From NCBI GenBank assembly GCA_015039365.1, contig WION01000282.1, forward strand, positions 1-64,000: DNA of 64,000 nucleotides, written 5' to 3'. This document shows positions 30,001 to 39,811 of the stretch, in pieces (the stretch's first letter is position 1; the number at the start of each line of letters is the position of its first letter). The position numbers and the translations under genes were made by a program. Origin of the DNA: Amanita rubescens. Taxonomy: Eukaryota; Basidiomycota; Agaricomycetes; Agaricales; Amanitaceae. The notes under the pieces are model-generated. The model was not told the DNA's origin. It was given only the letters and a program-made list of their open reading frames with translations, and made no database searches.

Positions 30001-32236
30001 ATCCCATGGCAAACAGCATGTGAGTGAAGATGCAGTTTTTTCCTTCAATCCCACCCCCATCTAATCCATTGACCAACAGGGAGTGAGTGATACCTTCATT
30101 TTTTTTTCATTTGCAGCCAGGCAGTCTCACCCCATGGCCAATAGCTTGTGAGTGATTGTCTTTGCCAGGCAGTCTCATCACATCTCATTCCATGATTAAC
30201 AGGGTGTGAGTTATACTGTGTCATTTTTCCTTTGCCAGTGTCCCATCACATGACCAATAGGTTGTGAGTGACATTGCATTTGTCTTTAACAGGAAATCCC
30301 ATCCCATCATCACATGACCAATAGCTTGTGAATTACTTTTTTATTTCTTCCTTTTCCATCTTATTTCATGACCAACTCAGGGTGTGAGTGATACTGCATT
30401 CCTCTTTTCCCTGGCACTCTCATCACATCTTAACCAATAATCAACAGCTTGTGAGTGCCAACACTGTATCCCTTTCTCTTTGCCAAGCAGTCTCATCACA
30501 CTACATCTCATAAGCTTGTGAGTGCTAGAACATTTTTTCTTTGTCAGATACTATTCAACACATCCCACAACACCACTTGACCAATAGAATGTGAGTGTTT
30601 TTCCTTTGTCAGGAAGTCTCATTACATCCCATTCAATGACCAACAGGATGTGAGCATCACTGCCTCTTTTCTTTTCCTGCAATTTCATCACACCCATGAC
30701 CAATAGCATGTGAGTGATACTAGTACCTTTCTTTTCTTTTCCAGGCAGTCTCATCACATCACATGATCAGCTTGTGAGTGATATTGCTTTCTTTAATCAC
30801 CAGGGAGCCTCATTACATCTTATTCCATAACCAACAGGCAGTGAGTGGATTTTCATTTTAATTTGCAAAGTGACAGTCATTACATCAAATCTTATGATCA
30901 ATAGAGAGTTAGTCATGTTTTCTGATATAATCTATTATCACCATTTCATATCACATTCAACAGAATGTAAGTGGTGTTACATTCCTTTCCATCAGACAAT
31001 TTTGGCCCACAAGTAACAGAAGGTGTGTCACATAGGGTTTTGCTTGGCCATGCTGATCATATTTGTCTATAACCAACAGAGAGTGAGTGCCACTACCAAA
31101 GTAGACTGACTCATCTCATCCCATCTGGCCCATGTCATGACCTATAGAGAGTAAGCCCAGTGTGTTCATCATGGCTGTTTCATCTTACCTCAAAGTTGCA
31201 TGACTAACAGCAAGTAAGTGATGCTGCCCTGGCAAGCAACCTGACACACCTCATACTATTTATTATCACTTGTGGTCAATAGTTTGTAAGTAACATTGCA
31301 CTTATTTCAAATCATCTCTCTCTAATATACATATACACCATACTTGATATTATTGTTAGTTTGTGAGTGCCAATGTGGTTCTTTGCATCATCTGACTCTC
31401 CAGATACATCCCTGTTTCTCAAACAGAAAGTGAGTGGTATTGCACTTCACTTCCTGTATGGTATTCCCATCCATAAATGCAGAGAGTGAGCAGAATTACA
31501 CTTCTCTCAAAGCATCATGATATGAGTTTGACAGAAAGTGAGTGAATCTCTACTTTTTATGTGCTGTCTTATGTATTTACAATCTTATCAATATTTACAG
31601 ATTGTAAGACATTAGTTCAATTTTCTCAAACTTTTCCTGATAACATTTCCAGGTAAGTAATCACAATGTTGAGATATCAATGGCCATACTAATATTACTC
31701 AGCTTGTATGTTCTCTCTACTAAGCTAAATTCCTACATAATTTCACACTTCCTGTTTTCAGCCCCAACTTCTCTCATCATTTGGAAATCATATAACACAA
31801 TTCTCAGAAACTGTAAATTTATTGCCTTTTTTGTGGTATTGCAACCTTAATTGATGCTGTAACTAGCCTACTGCATGTCAAATCTTAGCTGGTAGTAGTA
31901 GTGCATCTTATTTTACTTTCTTGGACTTACATTTTACAGCAATCACTATCATTGCAAAACTGTCATTTTGGGTAGCAAAGCCAGCTGAGGAATTAATCAT
32001 TGCTGAAGAAATGCCACTATTTGAACAATCAATCACGGAAGCTTCTTACCAGTTCAAAAGAGGAGGTTATGTGGAAAAACTGAAGAGTTGCATTACTTCT
32101 GACTCTTTACCTTCTGGTTATGATGATTTAGTTCCATTCATGTTTGCCCAAACTTGTAGTATGTGTTATTAACACTTTCAACTCCATGATATCTCAATGG
32201 CCCATCATTGCAGTTCAAACCCTTGCCATAGGATAA
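27021..32236 (+). CDS. P-loop G-domain protein encoded by ~65 exons, including 50 micro-exons
   Basis: Ordinary exons: 27021-27048, 27104-27268, 27322-27368, 27423-27592, 27646-27722, 27786-27977, 28028-28163, 28208-28283. Shrinking exons follow (28337-28348, about 28401-28406, 28458-28478, 28543-28560), then 50 micro-exons (28616-31705), then 31762-31812, 31867-32158 and 32214-32236. The lengths total 1470 nt, an exact 489-residue frame. Motifs: G1 GRANAGKT (near 27180), G3 DSQG (near 27480), G4 TKFD (near 27810). The N-terminal half is a TRAFAC-type GTPase domain of the MMR/AIG sort expanded in mushrooms. The C-terminal half has a hydrophobic segment (FTAITIIAKLSFWVAK) and a helical part ending DDLVPFMFAQT. 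Start: ATG 27021 with a 55-nt first intron; ATG 27097 is an alternative. The gene is visibly more AT-rich than its neighbours. Function beyond GTP binding is unknown. Confidence 0.75.
28616..29498 (+). other. Micro-exon array, block 1 (16 single-codon exons)
   Basis: Each exon is 3 nt, preceded by AG and followed by GT. Start positions and codons: TGG 28616; TTT 28676; GAA 28727; ATG 28787; GCA 28860; GAT 28923; GAG 28983; ATG 29040; GCA 29098; GAA 29151; AAT 29209; GAA 29262; AGA 29319; AGA 29379; AAT 29441; TAT 29496. Read together they give WFEMADEMAENERRNY, an acidic then basic helical-looking stretch. Intervening introns are 48-70 nt. In this block the introns share their ends (GTGAGT/GTAAGT ... 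CAACAG/CACAG) but little internal sequence, so they may be the older members of the array. Confidence 0.65.
29552..30517 (+). other. Micro-exon array, block 2 (15 single-codon exons plus one 9-nt exon)
   Basis: Start positions and codons: CTT 29552; GAA 29625; TAT 29683; GAT 29754; AAT 29813; TTT 29876; GAC-TCA-AAT 29943 (the only 9-nt member); CAT 30017; GGA 30080; CTT 30145; GGT 30203; GTT 30261; CTT 30325; GGT 30381; CTT 30448; CTT 30515. They read LEYDNFDSNHGLGVLGLL. Here the introns are plainly related: most contain TTTGCCAGGCAGTCTCATCA or a close variant and end CCATGACCAACAG. CTT and GGT recur in the same order, as expected if intron-plus-codon units were copied in tandem. Confidence 0.65.
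30588..31705 (+). other. Micro-exon array, block 3 (18 single-codon exons)
   Basis: Start positions and codons: AAT 30588; GAT 30647; CAT 30707; CTT 30771; GCA 30838; AGA 30905; AAT 30964; AAG 31020; AGA 31080; AGA 31148; CAA 31211; TTT 31283; TTT 31360; AAA 31427; AGA 31483; AAA 31535; ATT 31601; CTT 31703. They read NDHLARNKRRQFFKRKIL, a strongly basic stretch that runs on into the next normal exon (PQLLSSFGNHITQFSET, 31762). Introns are 49-74 nt, except the last step (31604-31702), which looks like two introns with no exon between them. Intron similarity fades towards the right edge. Confidence 0.65.
31604..31702 (+). other. Double intron with zero-length exon (AG|GT junction at 31652/31653)
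   Basis: This 99-nt interval is about twice the size of its neighbours. It divides into a 49-nt intron (GTAAGAC ... TTTCCAG) and a 50-nt intron (GTAAGTAAT ... ATTACTCAG with a TACTAAT branch motif) that touch directly. AG followed at once by GTAAGT is the layout of a recursive-splicing ratchet point. It may be a unit that lost its codon. A single 99-nt intron would keep the same frame. Confidence 0.6.
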
Positions 32237-33740
32237 ATCATGGATCACACCAGACCCCAGAAATTCATTGGCAGTGCCTTGGCACATTCAATTTAGCTAT
32301 GGTCTTTGTTGAATCTCCCTTTTTGACTCCTATGCAATACCTCAAATACCACGACCCTTTTGTTCAAATGAATCTCCAGTATTTCAGTTTTACATAAATT
32401 TCATCCAAGGCTACTATCCCCAGACCCCACAATTCTATGGCCTAGATTTTGCACAAGTAGGAGCTGAATTGAATGTACATTGTGCTTCTGTCCTGGGCCT
32501 AGCACACCATACATAGCATGCAGATAAATAGGTTTGTTGAAAAGGATAGCATGGCAGGCTGGGGTCACACTGCAGATATACTATACAGATGTGGATGCTA
32601 AATTTGTTGTCACTCGAGCCTTACTAGCACGGTTAGGGAATAAATAACACGGGCAGTGTTATATGATTCCCTGGGCTGCACTGCAGTGCCTAGCCAGGGC
32701 CTAGGTCCTATTGTACCTTTTGCCACCGCACGGATCCGTTGACATATCGAAGTGCAGAACTTACGGTCAAATCTGATTTGTAGATTGAACGTGATTCCTT
32801 GGGAAAAGAGCAATGCAGATCAATAATCAATTACACTAACAAGATTCCGAATCATCACGTTTCAACTTTCGGTTCCGGGCAATCTCGTGCCAACGCAACA
32901 TTTAAATAAAGAAGGCTCACATCAATCATATACTCACAAGGCGGCAGCGACCACATTTAGCCTGGAACACTGGCAGATTAGCTAGTCAAGCTAGTCAAAA
33001 ACGAACCTGCTAACTATAACATACTTCCTGCGGACTTCTGTCTATGTTATCCTGCCCGCGATTGGAGCTCGATGGCTGGCATATGGGCCATGTACCACCC
33101 GGTTGGGGGCGAGCAGAAATTTCTGCTTTGCCGAGGCTCAAGGAACGGAGGTTTGGTCGCTTAGCAGCAAGGTCGTGCTCGAAACATTTGAAGTCGGCTT
33201 CGATCCGTCTACGGAGGGGGAATTGTAATGGTGGAGTCGGTACTTGTTTTTCGTAAAGAAACACAACACATGCCAACAATCAATAGGAAGTACGGCCGGG
33301 TTGAAATTACTTCCGAATGGCATCACAGTGCATCAACATCCGATTATTATCTCTTGTAAGTATCTGCTTTCATTCAATGAGATCCAATTCAGTGACATGA
33401 AGGCATCGACATAAAAGTACGCGTGTGAGCTGCCGTAGGGAACGGCAGCGGAGTGACTGCGCGAGTGTCGCGGACGATGGATAACCTCCCAAGATTATGC
33501 GCACAAACCCGTTTGATAACCAGAAACCTCTGAAACGTACGGTGAGACTGCAGCGGAGTCTCTTCTTTTTGCGCAGCACTGTTTATATTGATCCCAGCAA
33601 TTCTGCTACATAGATACACACCACTTTTATATATTCAAACGTAAAGGGGCCTCGTTTTATCAGCTTAAAAGATCTCCATATGCCTGTTCTCAATCGCACA
33701 TCCCTAGGTCCTCCGAGGTCGTTCCACTGTGCCAGCGATA
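32237..33740. other. Intergenic, 1.5 kb without a supported gene
   Basis: The first ~400 bp stay AT-rich like the G-domain gene; composition then returns to the local norm near 32.6 kb. CTGCACTGCAGTGCCTAG near 32670-32690 is a small self-complementary patch. Open frames are short and without domains. The last ~100 bp before 33741 are likely promoter for the ferric reductase copy. Confidence 0.45.
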
Positions 33741-35984
33741 ATGTCCTTCGGCACAATTCCTCCCTTTCTCCTAGGCAAAGCAGCAGATACCCATAATCAG
33801 CCTCCTCCAGATAACGACCTCTTGCTGGTAGAGCGTGTCGATATCTTCATTGCTGCCCTGGTTGGCTTTCTTGCACTTCTCCGCATTCCTCGCTTGCTTG
33901 CTAGGCTCTGGAAATGGTCTGAATGGTCTGAAGGCCATTTTCTTCGTTTTAAAGTAGGAAACCGATGGGCACTATCAAGTCCTAGTGCTAATAATGCTAA
34001 CCCGATAAAAAAATCGCGGTCTGACAAGCCAGAATTCGCTATGACCTGCGAATCAGACTCATGTTGCAACCAAACTGACCAACAACATTTCCGAGTCAGC
34101 ACTCTAGAGCACCCACGAATCACGTATTCACCACATATACCAGCTTTTCCCGCCTTCTTACGACCTGTCGCCGAATATCTACGCTTGTCCATTATACCCG
34201 GATATTCTAATTCACAGGTCCTAGTCATGCTGGTGTATTTGGGGATTTTGTTATTTGCGCTCTTCTATCGTTCCGACTTCTTCAAGAACCCAAAGCGGCC
34301 AGGTTTAGTTGCTGCCTCTCAGTTACCGTTTGTGTTTGCATTCGCGGCAAAAAATAATGTACCTGGTTCCCTCCTTGGAATCGGATATCAACATGTGTGT
34401 TTTTTCGTTGCCTAGCATCAGCATTTGGTCACGTTCATTTCAGCTAAATTATTTCCACCGTTATGCCGGGCGTTTGGTTGTCCTTGCGGTCAACGTCCAC
34501 GCCGTCGGAAATGGCACGTACCAAATACTATCCATTTGCCTGCGTATTGATTTCGTGAAGTCTATCGATGGGCCACCTTAGGGACCAACATTTCTCTCTC
34601 GCTCCGCCGTCCGTCCAATATATGGGGCCTGGTGGCTCTGGCTTGCATGAATATTATCTTTGTGTTCTCTATCCCCGTCCTTAGAGCAAGGGCATACAAC
34701 TTATTCAGAATCACTCACCTCGTGGGTTATCTGCTCGTTGTTCCTGCCGTAAGTGGATTCTCCTATATGTACGTGTGTTTTAAACCCATAGGGCACTAGT
34801 TATACCTGCATCATCCGACCACTCTCCCATTTATTATCGCTATTTCAGCTGTCTATCTCCTGGACGTAGTGCTTTGCTTACTCAAGACGCGCATCGTCAC
34901 GGCAAAGATTCGTCCCTCTGTCGACCCTTTCTGCGACATGCGTTGAAATTTCATCACTCAATTATGGTTGGCGGGCCGGCCAACATGTTCGGATACGAGT
35001 TCTGTCCTTATCCCTTGGATGGTTCAGCTGGACTGAGCCTCATCCATTCACTATCGCGAGTGCTCCGGTCACATCAGAGGGAGGTCATGCAATGGAAGGG
35101 CTTGTTTTGATTTGCAAAAAGGCAGGTGGATGGACAGGGAGGCTATTCGACATGGCCAAGGCTTCCCAATCAACTGAATCTGGTGTCAGAGGTACCAGTC
35201 GGACTATCAGAATTTTAATTGAGGGCCCGTATGGTAATTCAATCGCTCGGAAATCTGTCAACGATTAACGTCATGCACGATAGGAGGACCCGGTCATGCG
35301 ATGTTCGATTCATACTCTGCTGTCGTCACGATTATAGGCGGTAGCGGCATTACATTCGCATTGCCGATTATTCAAGACCTGGTGCAAAAAGGTTTGCGTG
35401 GTGAAGGTCGTGCCAAGGTGATTAAACTCGTGTGGATAGTCCAGAATTCAGGTTCGCCCGCGTTTCATAGTCTAACGTCATACCCCTTACGATGCGGAAA
35501 TATTGTAGATGCCACGACACCTCTATTGCCTGTCCTCGCGTCACTGGTCAACTCGTGCCCCTACTTGACCATCTCTGTCCATTATACTCGCACTTCGTCT
35601 ATAGAGGTGAAGGACTGTGACTATAGTTCTACCTTTAGTCCTAGCAGGATCCCAGAACAAGTTTCGATAGGACATCAAATAACAATGTACCCAGGCCGTC
35701 CAGGACAACGATATCTTGTCAGCGTGATGGAAAATGCCATCGCACAGGCAACTAGAAATCTGAGGGACGCGAGTGGAACTTTATCAAATCGCAACCCTAG
35801 TGGAATGCTGGTCGGCGTTTGCGGTCCCCCAGGGATGAGCACGGACGTTGTTGCCGCGGTATCTGGCATCAGGTCGAAGATGAAAGCTCGGATTGGAGGT
35901 GTGGAAATGCATCAGGAGTGCGTTGATCTTGCTTCATGTTTTGGATGACAGCTGACTCGAGGCTCCAGGACATTCAAATTCTGA
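33741..35984 (+). pseudogene. Ferric-reductase-like protein, copy A (probably disrupted)
   Basis: FRE/NOX-type layout: N-terminal helices, PFVFAFAAKNNVPGSLLGIG, haem-binding helix NYFHRYAGRLVVLAVNVHAVG with spaced His residues, an FAD motif HPFTIAS (near 35040), NAD-site motif EGPYGGPGHA across an intron (35220-35300), and IIGGSGITFAL. The end (HQE plus TFKF) is reached through an intron at about 35916-35965. Ferric reductases reduce Fe3+/Cu2+ chelates at the plasma membrane using NADPH, FAD and haem. Compared with copy B there is one extra base near 34930-34945, just before the FAD-binding part, and the intron after the second haem His would start with GC. Either the gene is a recent pseudogene or the base is a sequence error. 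Confidence 0.7.
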
Positions 35985-37400
35985 GTTTTTCTGTCTGATA
36001 TGTCGGCCAATGTATATCAGAGATATAAACACCAGGTGACAAGTGTAGTAATAGAGTTAGTTATGTGCCGACATGTTCTGTAATTTGCCTTCCTGTAGAG
36101 TTACTGACCTTCTTCCTCCTTGTCTGTTATTTGCTTGCTGGCATAGCAGAATCAGACAGTTTGCCGTTTTTAGCCAATTGATATAAAGTCGTTGCCTGCC
36201 GCTGTCATGGGAGTATTAGTACAGAGTCCCATGGCCACTATTTTCGCCTTTTCAGTCACATTCGTAGTTCTCCTCTTGCGCATTTCTGGAAGAGGAGCCC
36301 AAAAGAAATTAGTCACAGTGTTTGAGAAAGTCGGTAGATACTAGACCCATCGTGTTTAAACTACGCAGCGAGCATTGGCACGCAAATGCGTATCGGTGAC
36401 GCATCACCTTGCTAAGGAGTAGTTCAGCAATCGGAGTTCTGCAAGTAATTCAATGCTGAGAGGGGCAGTGAGCCGTGGCTCGAGTGTGACGTCACTCAGC
36501 AGGCTATCCCTAACGACGCACCTTGCTTGAACTTTAACCACGCGCTGGAGTGCCAGTTGTTTCATAGCAGTTGGAGGGGTTCATGGGGCGATAACAGAAG
36601 GACGCCGTTGTAGTTGCATCGATATCGTACTCAAGTACTCAAGTCCTGAACCGCTCGTGAGTAGTTTCAGCTGCCAGCCTTCATTGATTATAAATATCAT
36701 CATCGAAGTTCGCATTCTCTCCCAAACCTCTGGCAAATCCACCTCGCTGCGATGGTCACCATTTGCGGCCCCCAGTTTCCTCCTGCACAACTGTTACATA
36801 TATCCACACTGTCAATTTGAGCGCACACGTTTGTCGCTTGGGGGTCGCCAAGGACTCAGTAATGAGATGCACAGCATATGCCACATGCGCAGTTGGAATC
36901 TGAAAGTGAAACAGGACTTGGCAAGGCTTGTCTAATCTCCGGACTTCTCAGTTGAATGAGCACCGAGAAAGGCTAAAGTTGGTTTTACTTAGTGCTGCAG
37001 CGCTGATGAGTGAGACTGTACGTGAATATTAACCCTTATCATATGCGCCCAACTGATTATAATCACGACTCAAAGTCGCTACGGCATCTGTGCGTCGATT
37101 ATAAATCGACCTCTGATCCTTATCGATATCTAAGACGGTACGTTTGATGTTTCTATGCCGTAATACTAGTAGTGATGACTGCGGTCACAGAACTTCTTTT
37201 TACCCCAGTTATCATCTCGAGAATCAGACTGCCAAGAAATGTGCACAAGGCAGGTTAGTGCGGTCCTCCATGCTCCAACCCAACACATGCCCGATGCGTC
37301 CAGTGTGGCTGCGGGTTTCCGTAACTAATTTTGCTGCATAATAAATGCATATCGAACCTATTTTGGCACCCTCGTTCTCCGCTCGAAGCTCTAATCGACC
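35985..37400. other. Intergenic between ferric-reductase copies A and B
   Basis: No supported gene. The sequence is not an obvious copy of the region upstream of copy A, so the duplicated unit seems limited to the gene. ATATAAATGC-like AT-rich motifs near 37335-37350 may belong to the promoter of copy B. Confidence 0.45.
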
Positions 37401-39566
37401 ATGTTGCTCGTGGATTATATCGATATCCTCATAGCTGCCCTCATTGGCTTCCTTGCATTGTTTCAGCTTCCCCGCGCGCTTGTTAGGCTCAGAAAAAGGT
37501 CGGAATGGTCCCAGGGCCATTTTTTTCAATACAAAGCAAGAAACAGTCAGGAGCTGTCGGGTTCGAGCCACGAGTCAGGCGCTATCCCCACCAAAGAACA
37601 TTTATCCAGTGATCCTGTTTCTGCTGCGACCAGTGAAGCACACGCGTTTAACAATCATGGTGACCGCAGACAACTGCTTAAAATGGCAGAGGCTACGCAA
37701 CCCTCGTATCCCCCACATATGCCAACTTACCCAGCATTCCTACGTCCTTTCGCGGAGTATCTCAGTCTTTCTATCGTACCCGGATATTCCAACTGGCAAG
37801 CCCTAGTCATGCTGGCATATTTAGGGATCTTGCTATATGTGTTTTCTTACCACTCGAATTTCTTAAAAAATCCCAGGCGGTCAGGCATGATTGCTGCTTC
37901 TCAGCTACCGTTCTTGTACGCGTTCGCATCAAAGAACAATGTGCCCGGCTCGCTTCTAGGAATTGGGTATCAAGGTGTACGTTGTTCTCTACATGTCTAG
38001 TATTGGTTTCGGCCTTAACTTTATTCCAGCTTAATTATTTTCACCGATACATCGGCTGCCTAGTTGTCCTTGCAGTCAACGTTCACGCTATTGGCTGGTG
38101 TACGTCCGGAATTGATTTCATCTACGCGTTTTGCATATTGATTATGGCAGTCTATCAGTTCACCACTCTCGGTACCATTGCTACCGAGTTTAAAGACCCA
38201 GCCAATAGGTGGGGTCTGGTCACTTTGATATGCATGGATATCATCTTTGCGTTCTCTACGCCCATCGTCAGAGCAAGGGCGTATAACTTATTCTCACTCA
38301 TGTCGTGGGCTACTTGCTCATTGTTCCTGCTGTGAGTGGATATACACATCCCATATCTTTCAATACTTATACGACGTCAGTTGCACGCGCATTATCCACA
38401 AACTCTCCCATTTATTATCGCCGTTTCGGTTGTATACCTTCTGGATCGCGTACTTTGCTTGCTCAAGACACGCCTCGTTACTGCTACAATCAGTCCGTTA
38501 TCGGCCTTTTCTGCGACGCGCGTTGAGATTCCCTCCCTCAATCATGGTTGGCGGGCTGGTCAACACGTTCGAATACGCGTCCTGTCCTCATCGCTTGGTT
38601 GGTTCGGTTGGATGGAGCCACATCCATTTACCATTGCCAGCGCACCGGTCGACTCAAACATCGATCTCATCGAGGAACAAGGGCTTGTTTTGATATGCAA
38701 GAAGGCTGGTGGATGGACGAGCAAACTATTTGATATGGCTAAGGCCCCTCCTGTCGATTCCGGTGCTACCCTTACCAACAGAACTGTCAAGATTTTAATT
38801 GAAGGCCCATATGGTAGGTCATTTTTAGCAATATATCGACGACTAACATCATGCGCAAATAGGGGGACCCGGTCACGCGATATTCGCCTCATATTCTGCT
38901 GTCGTCATGATCATAGGCGGTAGTGGCATCACATTCGCCCTGTCGACTATCCAAGACTTAGTGCAGAAGGGCCTAAGGGGTGACAGTCGCGTCAAAGTAA
39001 TTGAACTCGTGTGGATGGTCCAAAGTCCAGGTTCCTGTCTTTCTTCCCTCGTGAAGTCGTGTCCCTTACGGAGTGGTGTTATTGCAGATACCATAGCGCC
39101 ACTGTTACCGCTTCTCACATCGCTCATGAACTCATGCTCATACTTGAACATCTCCATCCACTATACTCGCCCTTATACCCCCCAGATGGAACAGAAAAGC
39201 GGTAGCTCTGGTTCAACCAGTGGTCCAGATCGATCACAAGCGGATCCGTCAGAGCATCGCATAGTGAAGTACGCGGGCCGCCCAGGGCAACGACATCTCG
39301 TTAGCATGATGGAACAAGCTATCTCTCGTGTAACTACTGGTGTCAGCGATGCGACACGGAGTTCAGCTCAAGATATTCCTAGCGGGATGCTTGTTGGTGT
39401 TTGTGGCCCCCAGGGAATAAGCAAAGACGTTGTTTCTGCGGTTTCTAGCGTCAATTCGAAAATGAAGGCTCAGATTGGAGGCGTTGAAGTACATCTAGAG
39501 TATGTCAGTCGTATTTGTTTTGAGGGACGATGGCTGATTCTCGATTCCAGGACTTTTGGATTCTGA
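37401..39566 (+). CDS. Ferric-reductase-like protein, copy B (best preserved; one suspected indel)
   Basis: Exons: 37401-37976, 38030-38099, 38151 to about 38331, then from the acceptor near 38388 to 38813, and three more to 39566. Landmarks: LLVDYIDILIAALIGFLAL; haem helix NYFHRYIGCLVVLAVNVHAIGW; GWRAGQHVRIRVLS; FAD motif EPHPFTIASAP; NAD-site EGPYGGPGHAIF and IIGGSGITFAL; a C-terminal GMLVGVCGPQG; end ETFGF. By family a plasma-membrane metalloreductase feeding high-affinity iron or copper uptake, though no Fet3/Ftr1-type genes are near. After NLF (near 38292) this copy lacks 4 nt present in copy A, so the conserved text that follows (VVGYLLIVPA) is out of frame. If real, it removes the FAD/NAD half. 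Confidence 0.65.
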
Positions 39567-39811
39567 AGTTGCAATTTATTATCTCAGACAAAACATACCA
39601 TAATAGAGCCATTGTACTTTTACAACTGACTTCCGTGATTGACTATATACACATCCCCCATGTACACGTACTGAACCTTTCTCAATTGTCAAATATAGAC
39701 TGCGCACTTGAACACCTCCGTGTTTTATCATTTTATGCCGATTAGACTTTTAGCCGTATATATGTTGGGGGCCGCTGGCAGTATTTTCACTCTTTCACAA
39801 TGCTATTAACT

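Larger units (their letters stand above)
28561..31761 (+). repeat. Tandem array of ~51 degenerate intron units
   Basis: Each unit is a complete spliceosomal intron: a GTGAGTG-type donor, a T-rich middle, a branch-site-like CATGAC or CTGAC 8-15 nt before the end, and an AACAG, AATAG or CACAG acceptor. Period is about 51-77 nt, including the 3-nt exon. Sequence identity is highest from about 29.7 to 30.85 kb and decays to both sides. No ORF, transposase or terminal repeat lies inside. This is not a plain minisatellite, because the 3-nt spacers vary while splice signals and phase are kept. Confidence 0.7.

Noticed and set aside
28561..31761. A CRISPR-like or plain minisatellite reading of the repetitive region
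   Set aside because: The units are degenerate, spacers are only 3 nt, and each unit has intron ends in one orientation, within a gene whose frame continues on both sides. This is a eukaryotic locus and no cas-like genes are present.
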